A DNA stretch of 64,000 nt from Fistularia commersonii (GCA_037954325.1 JBBMNZ010000028.1:7261001-7325000); one strand, 5' to 3'; shown: positions 11,378 through 26,095, numbered from the stretch's first letter. The notes: a model not told the origin generated them from the sequence alone. Numbers and translations: made by a program.

Positions 11378-12306
11378 ATCTTTTCTCTGTTATGCTGATG
11401 ACTTGCTGCTGTGCCTCCCACTGGGATGCGGTTGGCACTGGCTCGGCACTGGCTCGACCGCTTAACTGCCGTGATGATGTCAAGTCATTATCAGGCCTTT
11501 TGGAGGCAGCCGCCCTAAAAGTTTCGCTCACGTATAAACATATATCAAACTTGATTTGCAGGGCAGAGAATTGAGAACAGAATGAAAAGAAATTATTCAT
11601 GTTTTGGATCAGACCTGGTACGTTGCATCAACAGTGAATTCGGCTCGTGACAAAAACACTGACATTGGTTTGTCAAAACCAACCTACTCAAGGTCTTCAA
11701 GTCAACAAAAGTCAATTAGATTGCAATGATTCATTCGGTGCTTCACTTTGACGCAAGCTCAAAATATTATGGGCAGCTGCTTCCACACTTCATTTTTCTT
11801 TCCCTTTAATGGTAATTAAGGGAAGAATCAAGCCAGTGTAGTTTGTCCCGTCCTTGTGTCGCACATGGCTCGTGTCGCATGGGGGCTGGGTTGGCTAAAG
11901 TTTCCTAATCCCTTCTCCTCTTTTATTCCCTTCAAGGATAATGACTTGACCCGGAACCTCAATTACTTGTGTGTCAAATCAGACAAAAAGAGGCCGTCAG
12001 ACAAGAATAATTGATCTGATTGAAAAACCATGGGGTGTGTTTTTAGCGGGGGGGAGGGGGGGGTCACGATTTCCTTGTGGTAGAATTGCTAGTGATGATG
12101 TGAAGAGTTCAAGTAATATTTATAATTATGTATAATTATATGATAACAGAGCAATATTTTGTTTGCATGATCCCGTTTTTCCCTATAAATTCCTATAAAT
12201 TCCCATTGGGCATTTAGTTACCGAGCATATATGTTACTTGTTTATTTGGCTATGGGTTATGATGGCATGTGATGTCAGATTATCATGTCAGTGTCATCCA
12301 ATTGCT

Positions 12307-12446
12307 CATTTATTCATACAGTATACTGCTAATCCTGCACACAAGTCCAAGCGGGACGCAGATATTCGTTGAGGGGCAGGGCACAACCCGTACTGTTAGC
12401 CTATCAGTCACAGGGCCACATACGGACGACAAACACTCGCTCTCAC
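12307..12446 (-). repeat. SINE-like family, decayed tail fragment
   Basis: Only the tail end is recognisable, in reverse orientation: AATCCTGCAC, then TATCAGTCACAGGGCCACAT, ACGACAAACACTCGCTCTCAC. The same order occurs in the fuller reverse copies at 20125 and 35305. It is heavily diverged, so its edges are approximate. Confidence 0.55.
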
Positions 12447-13385
12447 TTTGTCTTACTGTGTGCATTTGGATGGCATGCACAGCGAGAACTTTCGCTTTTC
12501 CCTTCATCAACCCTATTTTCGCTTTTGGCATATATCCAGTATTATATCCAGTAAAGACAGCGTAGTACTGAACAATAAGCACTAATTGGATGCATTATAA
12601 CAAGGGTGCTCAAATGTTTATTGACTATTCATGTATGGACGCTTCTCTGGGGGCGGCCACCAGGGTCTGCGAGACCAGCGAACGACTTTAGGTTAGTTTC
12701 ACTGTTACCGTCACTGTCTTCCCCTTCTCCTGCGGCATTCAAGGATGGTTCGGTCCAGTCACCGCTGCGCGTGACATCAGGGCACAGGAGGAGTGATTAG
12801 GAGAGGCAAAGAGTGTGATGGATGAATTAGGACACAATTTTTTTGCACGCGCATGGTCACTTTCAGTAGGAGTCACGGCAACACAGGGGGTGCGAAGCTG
12901 ATGGATATTAATGTGAGATTTGCAGGCGTCCAAGTACGCAACAGCTTTTCCACAGAAAACAGAAGGACGATCCCGGCTGTTAATGGCAAGAAAAGACGAT
13001 GGCTTCAACTCCTGCTTCTTTAAAAACCAACATGAAGAGGAAAGTAATAACTGCCGAAGCAACCGAAGGAAGTGATGCAACTCGTACCTCTACCCTTTGT
13101 CCTAATTTTGTGTCCCGCTAACTAGAAGTTTCGGTAATCTGCCCACGCCTCGGAAAAATGATCAAAATATTAGGCACACGTCCCGATTGTTGTAAACCCC
13201 AGTGTTTTTCCTTCTCTTTGCCTCAGCTGTTCTTCTCGTCTCAAGAGCTCTTGTGTTCCGTCCAACCTCAAACCATTTTGAGACTGTCCTCCACAGGCCT
13301 CAGCTTATTTATAGAGTTTATAATCACAGGTTTGATTATATATTCCCCCATTATGACGGCTGTCGAAAATAAAACGCCGCAGTTG

Positions 13386-13418
13386 TTTTTTTTTTTTTTT
13401 TGTTTGTTTTTTTTTAGT
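13386..13418 (+). repeat. poly(T)-rich tract
   Basis: A T-rich run with a TTTGTTTG interruption in intron 1. Simple sequence; no adjoining element recognised. Confidence 0.8.
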
Positions 13419-13554
13419 TTCCTATTTTTTCTCAGTCAGCAATGCAGAGGAGCCTGCATTTTTATGTTTTTTTTTAATCGACAGACAGCATGATGAAAAT
13501 AGTTTTGAGTGTGTTCTCAATGTTTTATTGATGCGCACTCGTGTAACTGCATTT

Positions 13555-13603
13555 ACAATTTTAAGGTGACTTTTATATACTATAAAAGTCACCTTAAAAT
13601 TGT
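13555..13603. repeat. 49-bp near-perfect palindrome (23-bp arms, 3-bp spacer)
   Basis: The arm at 13555-13577 (begins ACAATTTTAAGGTGAC) is matched exactly by its reverse complement at 13581-13603 (ends CACCTTAAAATTGT), with only TAC between. It is followed by more TATATA-rich DNA. In DNA it could extrude as a cruciform, and in the intron transcript it would fold into a perfect 23-bp hairpin. The loop is too short for a typical microRNA precursor. No coding or transposon feature explains it. Confidence 0.9.
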
Positions 13604-16430
13604 GACTTGATATATATACTATATATAGTAAGGCTAAAGTACTGGATAGTTTCTTTTGAAATCTTTACTACATTAACATTTCTTAGGCCATCAAACTCAA
13701 ATGGATTCAATGACGTTTTGCGTAATTGATTTTTGACTGCACGCTTCGGAATCCCATCACAGCCATCAAATGTCATCCGGCTGTTGAATATGATATACTC
13801 TGTTGATCATGAAGTCGGTATTATTAATTCTAATGCTCCACACCCCCCAGCCCAGAGCCATTCCCTGTGCATTGTGCTGATGCCAGCTGAGGGGGGGGGG
13901 AGTCACATGCTGTTCCATCGTGCCTTTGTGAGGCAGTCAAATTACATTTACCTTTGTCTCAAGTTGTACATTTAAAAAATCGACTTTGGGGATTTTGCTG
14001 TTTGACAATGCCTGGTGCTCGTATTCTGAGCAGGAAGTGTTGCTCTTGGTTTCATTATTGTGATGCTAGTGGTACTTCTGCTGCCGCTAGTTGAACTGCT
14101 TCGTGGGCAAAGTCTCTTATCCTGGTTTCCACATATTTGTGGGTTACAAGATTTTGAAAAAAAGACAAATATCTCACTTCCTGTCTTTTTTCATTGTCTG
14201 AGCTTCACATTTCAAATGCTGGATCGGACATTGGCACGGCGCACTCGGTGAATCGTCCGTAGAAGCTCAGCCTGACTGAGGGAACAGCAACGGAAATTGT
14301 GATAAATTGACTGTGCAATATGGGAATGAGGGATTAGAAGAACAAATGCTTTTAAGGCACTTCTTTTCCTACGACAGGGATCAGATGTTTTCTGAGCGTA
14401 CAGATCAACCTCAGTAGACAAAGAACCACTAGAAGTAAACCAGACTTCCGTTCTCATGGTTCTGACCACTGCAGTTACTGTTGCTGGTGTGTTGCAGACG
14501 TCTGGGTAACACTTCCCCATCCTCATCCTGCCCCCGATCCACCACCTCCTCTCTCACTTCGAGGTCCAAAAAATACAGATCTATCTAATGCGGTTTAAAG
14601 CAAGATATCAGTCTCACAGAGTGGTTTTCGATATCGATAATAATTTGATATGAGATGTTTCCGGGTTTTAAAAAGCCTGACAACAAACTTCAACAAACTG
14701 GATGCTGGCATGTCGCTGTAGCTTTAGCTGAAGTCAGCTGATGTCGCTTATCATTCCTCTATCACCGCAGCTCGGCCGCTTCCCTCCAGAGCTCCTCTCT
14801 CTCCGGTCTGAGTCTGCTCCTCCTCTCTCGGCTGCCTTCAAAACACGGCATTATAATTCCGTGGCTTGCCATATCTCATACACATTCTATCGTCATATAT
14901 AACATTCATGTTGATTTTGCCTTCATCCTCATGTTGATTTTGGTTTGTGATTCTGCTGGGTTCTCTTTGTATTTCTGAGAGTTTCCGTTTGGGTTCTCAC
15001 CGGTTTCTTTGGCACAGACCCCAATTCAAGACTCTAAATAGTCAAATTTGCATGATGTCCCCTCATTGGTGCATAGTAAATGTGTGTATGTGTGAGTGCT
15101 GCTCGAGGGTGTGTCCACACAGGTAACTGTACCTGCACAGACATGTCAGTCAAACATTCCTCTCATGCTTTGAACTCAATGTTATTTTCCTTTAGACTCA
15201 CAAGGAATTTATCGTCACACTTTCCCAACGAAGGCCGCCTGAGATCACCCACGTTCGGCCTTTGCGTTTTCAGTGTGGAAATATTGCCGATCACATTCCA
15301 CTGTACATGCAGTCAGACGCCCTTGTGTGTGTTTGGACAACAGAGAACGCTAATAACTGTGTTGCAGTAGCGGATGACCGAGAAATTCTTCAGTCAGCCT
15401 TGAGAATATAGGCAAGATATGATTTTTGAGATGGGAGGATTATGGTGGAGGGTGGAGGGGCTACTGTAAATCCATCTTTCGATGTCTGCTCTGGGCTTGT
15501 GCTTTCGCGGGCCTGGGCTGCTGACTGTTTCACAAATCTGTTTGTGCATTTGTGTTTTTATCCTCCTCTAGTGTAAAAAAAGGGGAGGGGGTAGCCTCGG
15601 TTATTACTTGTGAGGGGATCTGTGTGTGTGTGTGTCTGCGGCGCTTTGCCTGTGCATTCGATAGTTTCAGCCTACACAGAGGGGAACACGACACGGCGTA
15701 GAGCTCTGCCCCGGAGCTCAGAAAATGCCAGGGGGCGATAAAAGGTTCACTCGTGTTGGTTTCATTGGGGAAAAAACAAGGTTTACTTTCCCTTCCAAGT
15801 TTGCGGCAACCCCTCCCCCCACCCCTATTCAATACAGAGAGATGTATATCAAAATGATTCCTCAGGCAGAATAACTTTCGGGGAGTCATGTTGCTGCACA
15901 GGAAATATGTTCTGCAGCACAAACATTCTCAGTTTGCTTAATTAAAAAAAAGTAATAGCAGTGGATTTCCAGGATTCGAACATCTAGTTCTAGCAAGCAT
16001 TCTGCAGGCACGCAACAAGCTTGAAATAAATACAGAGGAAAACAAAAGCAGCATGAAACAGCGGAGCGGCTCTCTTGGTTTATTTCTGCCGGAAAGAGAT
16101 GGCTGGAGGTTGGTTTCGTGCTGGTTGCATGGACCGTGTTTATGCCGGGTTGCGGGGAGCCTGCTGATCCCCTCGGCGAGGAACAAGCCCCCTTTCTCCT
16201 CCTTCACAACACATGGAAACATAAAAAAAGGGTCAGTGAAATTCACTGAGCAAGTGTTGAAATGCACCAGTTTTTCTGGAGCAATGTAAACAACGGGAAT
16301 CACCTGCTCCTGTTTAGATTGATGTTCTTCTGAAAAAAAAAAAAAAAACAAATTCTCATTTTCTGTATCATGGATGTGCCTAAAATCTCTTAAATTGTCC
16401 ATTCATAGAAGAAAAGTATGTTGAGTAGAG

Positions 16431-16786
16431 GGCGGCACGGCGCCACAGTTGTTAGCTCTTCCACCTCAGTAAAAAAATCGCTGTTTGGATTTCGATGGGG
16501 CCTTTCTGTGTGGAATCTCCTTGTTCCCCCATGTCCGTACAGGTTTCCTCCGGGTTCTCCGGTTTCCACACACGGTCGAAAAACATGCAGTGGTTTCATC
16601 GGAGATACAAGCTTGGATAACAGGGTGAATGGTTGTACGTCTCTGTATGTGGCCCTGCGATTGACTGTGTACCAGTCCAGGGGTGAACCCCGCCTCTGGC
16701 CTGCTGACAGCTTGGATAGGCTCCAGCCCCCTTGTGACCCTGGTTGCAGGATAAGCGGTTTAGATAATGAAAGGATGAATGAATGA
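16431..16786 (+). mobile_element. SINE-like copy 3, near full length
   Basis: Has the tRNA-like head GGCGGCACGGCGCCACAG, a body with GGGGCCTTTCTGTGTGGAAT and CTCCGGTTTCCACACACGG, and a tail with GACTGTGTACCAGTCCAGGG, GGATAGGCTCCAGCCCCC, AGGATAAGCGGTTTAGATAA and ATGAATGAATGA. The box B region is disrupted by AAAAAAATCGCTG, so it is not an intact tRNA promoter. A short direct repeat ATGTTGAG flanks it (16418-16425 and 16787-16794) with imperfect extension, a plausible target-site duplication. Confidence 0.82.
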
Positions 16787-17124
16787 ATGTTGAGAGGAAG
16801 TTACAGCAGCTGAAAGGAATGTTAAACTCAACAAACTGAGAACGGGGAACACGTGGGAGCTCAGAGGGAGAAACAGAACGCAGCTTCTCCAGACACAACA
16901 AGCTGGGTCGACCTCCTCCCACCACCGGCCTTCAGCGCGCTGCCCCCCTCCACGCCCTCCACGCCCCCCACGCCCTCCCACCCACCGCTGCTTCGTCCGC
17001 AGGAGTGGGGGTCATGCCGAGTGCCACCTGAAATGATTAGTCGGGAGTGAAAGTGAGTTATAAAACCCTCCGATGTGATGCAGCCGCCGTGAACCGACTG
17101 ACCGTGGCCCACTCCCATGGCAGG

Positions 17125-17235
<111 letters not shown>

Positions 17236-17520
17236 AGGGGGTATGAGATAATGAGATATTCTAGGATATAACATGATAAAGCCATTTTTACTCATTTACA
17301 ATAGGTTTAGGAGAACTCACACTTACTCTGTTCCAGACTGGAAACAGCAGTAGGTTGTGTGCTTTTTTTTTTTGAATAAATGATTAATATAAACACTTTT
17401 TTAAAGAACCCCATCCCCACGCACACATTTTTGTTTTTTACTAATCTAAAAGCGAAACCGCTGCCTCCGTTTCCGTAGCGATGCCCATGTTTCAAAACCC
17501 TGTGCCCCCCAGCCACACTG

Positions 17521-17549
17521 CACTCCCACTCCACGGCGGAGTGGGAGTG
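17521..17549. repeat. 12-bp inverted repeat hairpin
   Basis: CACTCCCACTCC at 17521-17532 pairs with GGAGTGGGAGTG at 17538-17549 across the spacer ACGGC. GC-rich and perfect. Function unknown; short enough to arise by chance in a G/C-skewed stretch. Confidence 0.75.
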
Positions 17550-18248
17550 GGTTTGAGGGGTTTTTTGAAAGCAGCTGTCTACGTGGGAGCCTGGAGGGTC
17601 TAAAATAAAAATTGCAGACTTGGCCCTCAAGCACCTGCTCGAATTATCGGATAAACACCAATGATATCATTTATATGGTCTACTTGTGCTGTAAAGTGTT
17701 AAACAATAGAATAAGAATAGTAGATGAATCATAATTATGACTGTAGTTTCAGAAAAACACAGAGAAATAAGAGATGTGTAATTGCATACTAAGACATCCT
17801 GTTTTCTCTAAAAAGCCCATAATTTGTCTTGCAGTATTCATATATTGCAAAATCAGACTAGTCTACAGTGTGCTTTTTTTTTTTTTCACGTGGGCACCTT
17901 TTCACTGGGGTTACTACATTAGATTAAAAATGAATTCAAATACAGCAGGTCGATTTATTTATATATTAATATTTTGATTTTTTTGTATTTTTTTTATTTT
18001 TTAGAGCAAGCATGTACGAAATCCTCTGCACAGGGTGACCCAGTTGTCACCAGCCTCAATGAGATTTGTGTGTGTGTGTGTGTGTGTGTACATGAACACT
18101 TGTTGCAATGAGCCTTTTTTTTTGAAAAATAAAAAAAACGCTCATGTCAACACCTGGTGAGTGGGAGGATGGATAGAGAGAAGAGAAGGCGGGTTGGTGT
18201 ATCACTCGTCTCCTCGTCAGTGGCCTAATTTTATTTGTGTGCTTCTCC

Positions 18249-18400
<152 letters not shown>

Positions 18401-20124
18401 ATGCTGGACACAGGAGAGCATAACCTTGACTGCGTGAAAAGCGTGAAAAGCAATGCAGGTCGAACAAGCATCAACCGGACCGCTTTGGTAATCAGAGAGA
18501 ATTAAGGTCAGAGTGGTTCACTGTTGATTGTTAGTGGGTTGAGTGGTGCTGATAAGTGTGTGTGTGTGTGTGTGTACAGCAGGGAACAAAAATGCACTTT
18601 ACAAAAAAAAAAACTAAATGAACCTAATCTCCACTCATTATTGGAGTTGTTGATGTAAATGAGTCTATGACAGCCTTGTAACCTTTATGGCTGGAAATCT
18701 TTGGTTGTGATGGCGGGGCTGAAATTGAGTGCTTCGACCTGCAGAGACGGGACTTCAACCGATCGGGCTATTTTTCGATCTCTGGGATGGCGGGGGGGAC
18801 CAAAACATCAAATGTACAAAGATGACACAAGTTATAGTGTAGTAATTACACATAATCAAAGGGCTCCCGGTTCCGGTCGAGTGTCCCTGACGGTGATACC
18901 TGCTGCTGCTGCCGGAGCCGCTCTAGCTTTACATTTTCATGCCAAATTGCTTTTGTGAACTGCAATTAAAAATCTGTCTGTCGCCTCTGCTAATGTTAAA
19001 ATGAGACCCGGTGAGACCGCCGGCTAAAGACCCTTCATCCACACCGTGTGTTTTCAATTAGCCGGCCTGTAGAAACACGGACACTCCAATGGGATGTTAA
19101 TGATCCGGGACCATTTTCTTTCATGTCCTTATTTGTCTAGAATATAGAAAACAAAACTTGCGTATATTTCACATTATTTCTGCTTTAGATACCATCTCAA
19201 CCCATTGCACTGGCTGCACTACCGCAAATGTACTCATTATAAAGCCGTAATTGCCAAAACATATGTTGGTTTTTGCACCGAAGTGGTGTAGAAGGAAGCT
19301 TCCTAGTTCCATCGCTGCGTGGCTTCCATCAAGGTCCTCCATCCTCAGTGTGATTGTGAGAGTGGAAGGGTGAATGCTCGGACTGTTTCTGGTGACCGGA
19401 TATTGATGAATCAATATTTTTATAGATTTCAACATAAAGATATTAATATTGGGGGGGGGGGCTCTGGAGGATGGACGATCAGGCTGCGATGTAAAGTCTA
19501 AATATTTCATGTGTTGCTGTTGGGAGTCATCTATCAGAAGGATTTCTGCAGACGGAGAGGGTTTTTTTTTTTTTCCCAGAGTCCTTTTGAAAGGCGAGTC
19601 GACAAGTACTGGAGCAGGAAGTGGAGGAGACAGCGGGTCAGAGATGGATGAAGGGGACGAGGGATTGAGACAGAGGCAGCGAGGACCCCAAGGGGGGCCC
19701 TGTAGCTTGACAGCTACAGACCATTAGCACCTTGAGCTTGCAGTAATTCCTGAACAGAGAGGGCGGCAGTGTTTTCCCAGCAGCCCAGGCACGAAGCAGT
19801 AGGATGCGGGGATAGAGAGAGAGAGTGAGCGAGGTGTGGAAGTGAGACACAGGTGAAGGCCGGGATGAGACGAAGCCCATGCATTTTGCATCTACGTGCT
19901 CCGGTGATCCCCCGCGGGGGCCGAGGGGGCCGAGTGCCCATCCATCTTCCAATCCTCGTTTAACCTGGTGGTTCTTATCTCTCAGTCCACGAGGGGGTTG
20001 GAATGTGTTTTCGAACAGAATTCTAATGCCAAGGACGGCAGACTCTCTTTTTATTTGTAGCTAACACGTACTTTTATTCGTCTGCCACAATTCTAGAACT
20101 GCTAGAATGGCCATCTGACCATTT

Positions 20125-20400
20125 GTGCATTCATTCATTCGTTCATTATCTGTGCCATTCATCCTGCACTTGTGGCATCATGGGATGTCAAACCCAGCGG
20201 CCAGTTGATTATAAGGCCACATGTAGAGACAAACAGGCATTCACCCTCACTCTGGGCAATTTAGGGTCTCCAATGAACCCTTGCAGAGTTTTTGGACTGT
20301 CTAAGGAAACCAACACAGACACAGGGAGAACATGGAGACTCCACTCAGAATCAAACCAAGGACCTGTGAGGAGGAAGTGCTAACCACTGCGCCGTCGCCA
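20125..20400 (-). mobile_element. SINE-like copy 4, reverse orientation
   Basis: Read on the - strand the order is head (GGCGACGGCGCAGTGGTTAG), body (GAGTCTCCATGTTCTCCCTG, GGAGACCCTAAATTGCCC) and a tail ending in ATGAATGAATG. The box-A-like GCAGTGGTTAGC is well kept, but box B has decayed. The copy is shorter than copy 3 because part of the body is missing. Confidence 0.8.
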
Positions 20401-23400
20401 ATTATGCATTTCTTTTTCCAAATACTTGCACTATTTAAATTGCAGTATTGCCATCAGGGCACTAAATCTTAGTTCTGCTGGCTGCAGTTTTTTCCCTTCA
20501 ATAAGGGAATAAGCGAATAAAATACTCAATAGTTATTATCAAATATAATTATAAGAATACACAGATATGTAACATTTGTTGACATGTATTTTTCTTAAAT
20601 GGCCAATGCAATCAAAAAGATTGAAAACAATAACCTAAACACTAAAAGTGAACAGATGTTATTTGAGCAGTATTCAATTGTACACACACAGACACACACA
20701 TATGCACATGAACAGTGTCCTGCAGTGATGCGGGTTTTGTTTTGAGTAAAGTTATCGAGTTTCAAGTGAAAACACCCAGACGGTCATTCTGAGGTTAATT
20801 GGTTTAGTGTATAAAATAGGAAAGCGGCGATCCGTCTGCAGTTACGTAATGATATAAATACGTGTTTCACAACAAAGCTCCAGCACCGTGGCGGTTTATT
20901 TAGTTTAGACTCATGTTTGAAGGACGGCGTAGGTGGCGGCTGACTATTGTTTTCTGTAGGAATTATATTTTTGTTACAAAAGTTTGTTTCTTTTTCCGGA
21001 GTGATGGCAGCTGTGACCCGAAGCCTTTCCCAACATGGTCCCATCAAAATCCGTCTGTTGAAAATGCGGCCCTCTTGTCATGGCTAGATTTTGCCCCAGA
21101 CACCAGCTTCATGTTCTCTTATCCCGTGCCGATCTTTGCCTGGGTGTTTTGATGACATTATTTGTAAGCCGAGTTACGAAATTTCCAAAAAGAAGTACCA
21201 GATGATGCGGCCAATAGGTTCCTTCCCTCAAAGCACAGCGTATGTCTGGTGAACATACCAATTGCTGATTTCTCCCGCTATCTCATCAGGAGCACAAAGA
21301 CAAGACGGTCCGGTCTTGACTCCCTGAGTCTGAAATCATCTTTTTAAATCATACCTTTTAAATCCGGGTTTGACCTTTTGCTAGTTTTTTACCCGCCAGA
21401 CGAGGCGGCTGCCCTGGGTTGTCTGTTCGCATGAGAAGGTCAAACACCCGGTGTGAGAAAGAGCGAAAAAAGGCAAAAAAATAAAATAATATTCTGCACG
21501 ACGACAAGGGTCGAATGGTGACGCTCGTCTGTTGAAAAGCTTGAGATCCTCCGTTCTTTTGCCACGTTGTCGTCTAAAGGCAGAGCCACGGTTCGCTGAA
21601 GCCGCTTGACGTGCAAATTCCTGGAATCTGGTAAATGAGCGGAGCGCAGCCGCCGCGGCTAATGCATGTCCGTCATCCTCATCAGCCCGAGTAATTAGTA
21701 TTCGGACTGTATTAACAGATGCCTCCCGCTGAGCTCGATAACACTCCCTCAGGCTTCGCATATGTGCCCGTGTGTACTGAAGTGTGGAAACAGGTGTGCA
21801 GCAATTCCCCCCGTGCCTGTCTTTGTTTACTTGGCTTGTGGTTATAAGGAGGGTCTAGAGTGTGTGCTTGTGTGCATGTGTGATTGTTCATAGGGTGTAA
21901 GAAACAGTCATCGCGTGGATGACAATGCCAGGTCCTATGTTGCCGATTGTCTTATACCTGGCACTCCAGATTCCAGAGACCCTCCCTCACGGGAGGGAGC
22001 TGAGATGAGATGGCTCGAAAAGGCCGTTCAGCTGAAGGGGCGGGAAAATCATGCAGATAACGATTTCCAAACAGGTAAACCAGATAGAAAGTAGCAATCG
22101 TTTTACTTGATGAGTTTATTTTTCTGTTTAAGACTCCGAAACACCTGGCTGTAGTTTAGCCGGTAATATGACTTTGCGCTCTTCTCGGATGCCGTCTCAC
22201 TCACTCACTCAACTGTTAGCGTGCAGTCTGCAGGGTATAGATTGTCCAGAAGCTTGGCGTCGGCCGCTGACCGGTGAGTTTACGGTGTTTGATTGCGAGC
22301 GAGGTGCGACCTGGCATCGGAGACTTGCCAAATCTCACAGGGAGAGAATTGGCAGGTCCAAGTGCTCAGCGCTCCAACGCTGCCGATGCTAGCCGTTGAT
22401 ATCAAATCATTGTTATTGCTGATGCAATGTGAACAAGCTCTTTACTTCCTGGGTTGGGCCCTGGTTGATGCTCTCGTCTCATCTCTGACCTCTGTGGATC
22501 CAAACCAGCTCCGTGTAGGCGTTTGGTTTTTAAGCGCTAATCCTGCTTTCCTGAGCGAGACACACATTTATCAATATTTACTGCACAGTATAGGGTTTTT
22601 GTTTTTTTTTAGGTTTAATGAATGTAACTTTAATGACTTAACGGCAGAAGGAATCAATGAGTGTGTTTATAAGAAGTATTAAATTCATGTTTAAAGTAGA
22701 ATGTATGATTCAATAGTGTGGCTCTGACAAGTAATTACGTTATTGACCGATCAAAATCCCCTGCTATCTTTTTTAGGATTGTAATTCAGACTGTAAATCG
22801 CACGTTCATTTGTGAGCACGAGGTGCACCCTCGCATTTCAGCATTCGCAGCACGGCCGAGGAATGATTGCTCATTGAACCCTTTACCGAGAAAGGCAAGA
22901 AGCCCGGATGAGTGAGGGATTCATAAGGAAGAAAGGAAAAATCAGAGGGATTTTTTTACTACAAAGAAATAGAGTGTGAATCCAGAAAAGGTCAAGGTGA
23001 AAGCCCATTGGGCTGAAAGAGAGCCTTGCAGAGGGGGTGACCGAGGAAGACGTGTGGAGAAGATAAGCGTGGAGGAGTCGTGGGGTTCAAGCGGCTGGCT
23101 GCTTCTGGAGGATGAACCATTAGATTAGAAGATAACTGAGCTGCAATCAGATTAGCGGCTGAATTCTCAAACAATGCTGTTAGCTTGGGGAAGTGGAATG
23201 CAGGTGAAGGCCAGACGACGCATCCCGTGAAAACTTTAGCCTGCAAGCGTTGTCACTCATTCAATCACAGGCCTGTGCGCGCCAGTAGCTAATACTGTTA
23301 AACGCTCTTCCTGTCTGCGCTGGACTTTGTCCTTGTCGGAGGTTGGGCCTCTCCTCCTTCCCGCCTCATCCATCCGGCGTTCTCACTCGCCGCCAGATGA

Positions 23401-26095
23401 GAGCGAAGTAGAGGAGAAAAGGGAATCACGTTTCTCTGCGTGAGCCGTGCAGAAACCCTGGTCCGCTATCAATCAGAGCCATCTTTCAGCTGAGCCTGTT
23501 CCTTAACAGCCCACAGCACTATTTCCAGTCTAGATTTCCCACTGAGAAGAGTTTCGAACCCTGGCAAAGATGCAACGGTGACTCTGCTTGCCCTGCGTGC
23601 TGCACCTGTACATATGGCGGGCTGTTAGCCTGCAAATCAATCAGTTGTTGGAGTCACATAAACTACAAGCGAGACATTAGTTGTGTGGAAACAGTGTCAG
23701 CTTTCAGTAGCTGCATTTGCAAACCAGTTATGGCCTGAAAATGAGATGAGGTCATTTAGGGGTCAATGAATCCTGTTCTTGCTCAGCTGGTTTATGTAAT
23801 CATGTAAATTACGCCGGTATTCAATTACTGGATGCATTAAATTTACAAATACTTTATTGCAGACAAATTGATTGAACTCTTAAGTCAATCGTGATAGCAG
23901 TTTCAGTTTGTTTGCACATTATACATTGGATGATTCATTAAATTAAAGGTTAAGTTAACAGTTTTGGAACAAAAATCAAGGGGTCTGCTATCTGGTTCTG
24001 CTGTAGTCACAACATAAACAAGCATTCCTGGGGATCTAGCTGGTCGGTGGAGTCAAAACTCCAGTTGAAAAGGGGAGTGAAGCAGGTTTTTGCTCTGAAT
24101 ATGTACGACTCAGGCAGATTATACCCTTTGGCAAAGTTCTAATTTGTTTCTGTCAATGAGAGAATCGGTCATTTATGACGGATGAGCACATCTCTGTCAG
24201 GGGAGGGGCTGAGTGGCTCCGTCCTCCAAGATCGAGAGGTAGATCCTCTTGCAAGATCAAACATTTCCTTCGACAGTTGATGTGGTTTAGCAATGCTGAC
24301 ATGCAGACTGTGTTTGAATTTCTAACATTAAGGTTTTTGTTGGCTCCTCAGCAGTCAAAACACATGCAATCATTCTGATGTGAGTGTAAACAGGGGTAGG
24401 GGAAAGAAAACGGTGTTGCCCGGGGCTCCTTTGATAAATACCGAGAGCGGAGACGGTGTGTGACTTTCAGGTAAATAACCTCCCGGCGACTGAACATCAT
24501 CCAACCTCCGCTCACGCTACCTTGAAACAATAAGAGCCATAACACAGCGGCGTGTAATAAGAGACCTTCCGGTTCTGGATTAGTGATTTGGAAACAAGCA
24601 ACATCTTGCTGCGCTTAGATACGGCTACAGGGGGACAGTTTCGGGTGAGGAAAAGGCCTCGAACAGGGACTCCATGGCAATGTGACCAGCAACGGGGGCT
24701 CTGTGATTAACGCGACGGCCCGGGACTGACTCTAAAGGTGCCAGATGTTAGCATCTGCCTTCCCCAACTGCCTTTTTACGATACGCAGTTAGCGAACGTC
24801 GTGGCGAGCGCTGAGCGTCGAAATAGAATTCCTTCCAGAGTGTCTCAAACCACCTCGACGGATTCACAGTCATCGTACCTCCGCTTTTGCACCCAGGGAT
24901 ATTTTCAGTATTTGCAACTCATCACAGAAAGACAGCTGCGTCTGGTTTTAAGAGTGTGGCAGGGAACAAAATGGAGCCACGTCCTCTTCGGCTGGATGTT
25001 CACTTTTGTTTTTTCTTCTCATTACTTTAAAAAAGCAGAAACGCAACAGTAAAACAGAAGAAACCCAGACGGCTCCCGAACAGATGCCTGTCGACTTTTA
25101 TTCACCCAAATTTGTATATTTATTTTTTTCTTTAAGATATAGAGAAGTGCTATGCCTTGGAGGGAGCGGGATAAGACCGCTAAAACTCCAAAGTGTTAGA
25201 CGCCAGCTTGTCCCCTGTCAGTACATCACTGCTCTGCTGACTTTGTATTGGAAGCAGGAGGGGTGTGGTCTGTGGAGAGAAACCAAACACACACACACCT
25301 TCGCGACTGAATTATTCGTGTGTGTGTGTTTTTCTTTACTTCTCAACAGAAGAGCTGCATCCGCACCCTTTTTCATTTCCACGGCATGCCCCTCGGCTGT
25401 CAGACACAGCCCCCTTCCTCTTACGCCGCCGCTCACACCTCAGTCTTCTCTGTGTCTTTCCCGCCACGCCGTTTGCACAGAGTCCATCAGGATGACTCAC
25501 TTTTCCATGACCGCCGCTCTCATCCTCATGCGGCGGCATTGCACACTGTGACTGGCGTCCTTCAGGCCACCTCTGCACAGCTCGGGAACTGGATGTACCA
25601 GATTCAGCGAGAGAAGGCTGATGTCTCGTCTGCGCTCGAGATAAACTTTCTTTTTTATCTCCCTTTTTTTTCTTCCACCCTGCTGATTGTAAATCATCCA
25701 CAACAATATTTCTCTGCGGGATCCCATCTTATTCCCTGCCAATAAGCGGTCGTGATAATAAACATTTTGGGCCTGTTTGGTTGTAATATTAAATGATGCG
25801 GTTACGGCGGCCTTTGAAATAACGAATTTCATTCCATCTATTTATTTTTTTGTTAAACATATCAATGTCTACTGAATATTTAAAGTCGGCAATGAGAGTG
25901 CTTGCCCAAATTGGGGCTTTTGTTCTTTTGCCCCATTTGAGTGACCGACTCTTTCTTCTTCTGTGGTCCGCGGAGGCGCTGCCCTTCTTTAAGTGTAAAT
26001 CGGCAAATGAAAGGCACCTTTGAACCCATGGAGGACATTTTTCACCCTGCTTAAATTGCCAACGAATGAAGTGAATGAAGTGCAAATGCAGGACT

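Noticed and set aside
25006..25551. 181-codon + strand frame
   Set aside because: No recognisable domain, overlapping frames of similar size on both strands, and simple tracts within; it looks like chance in intron 1.
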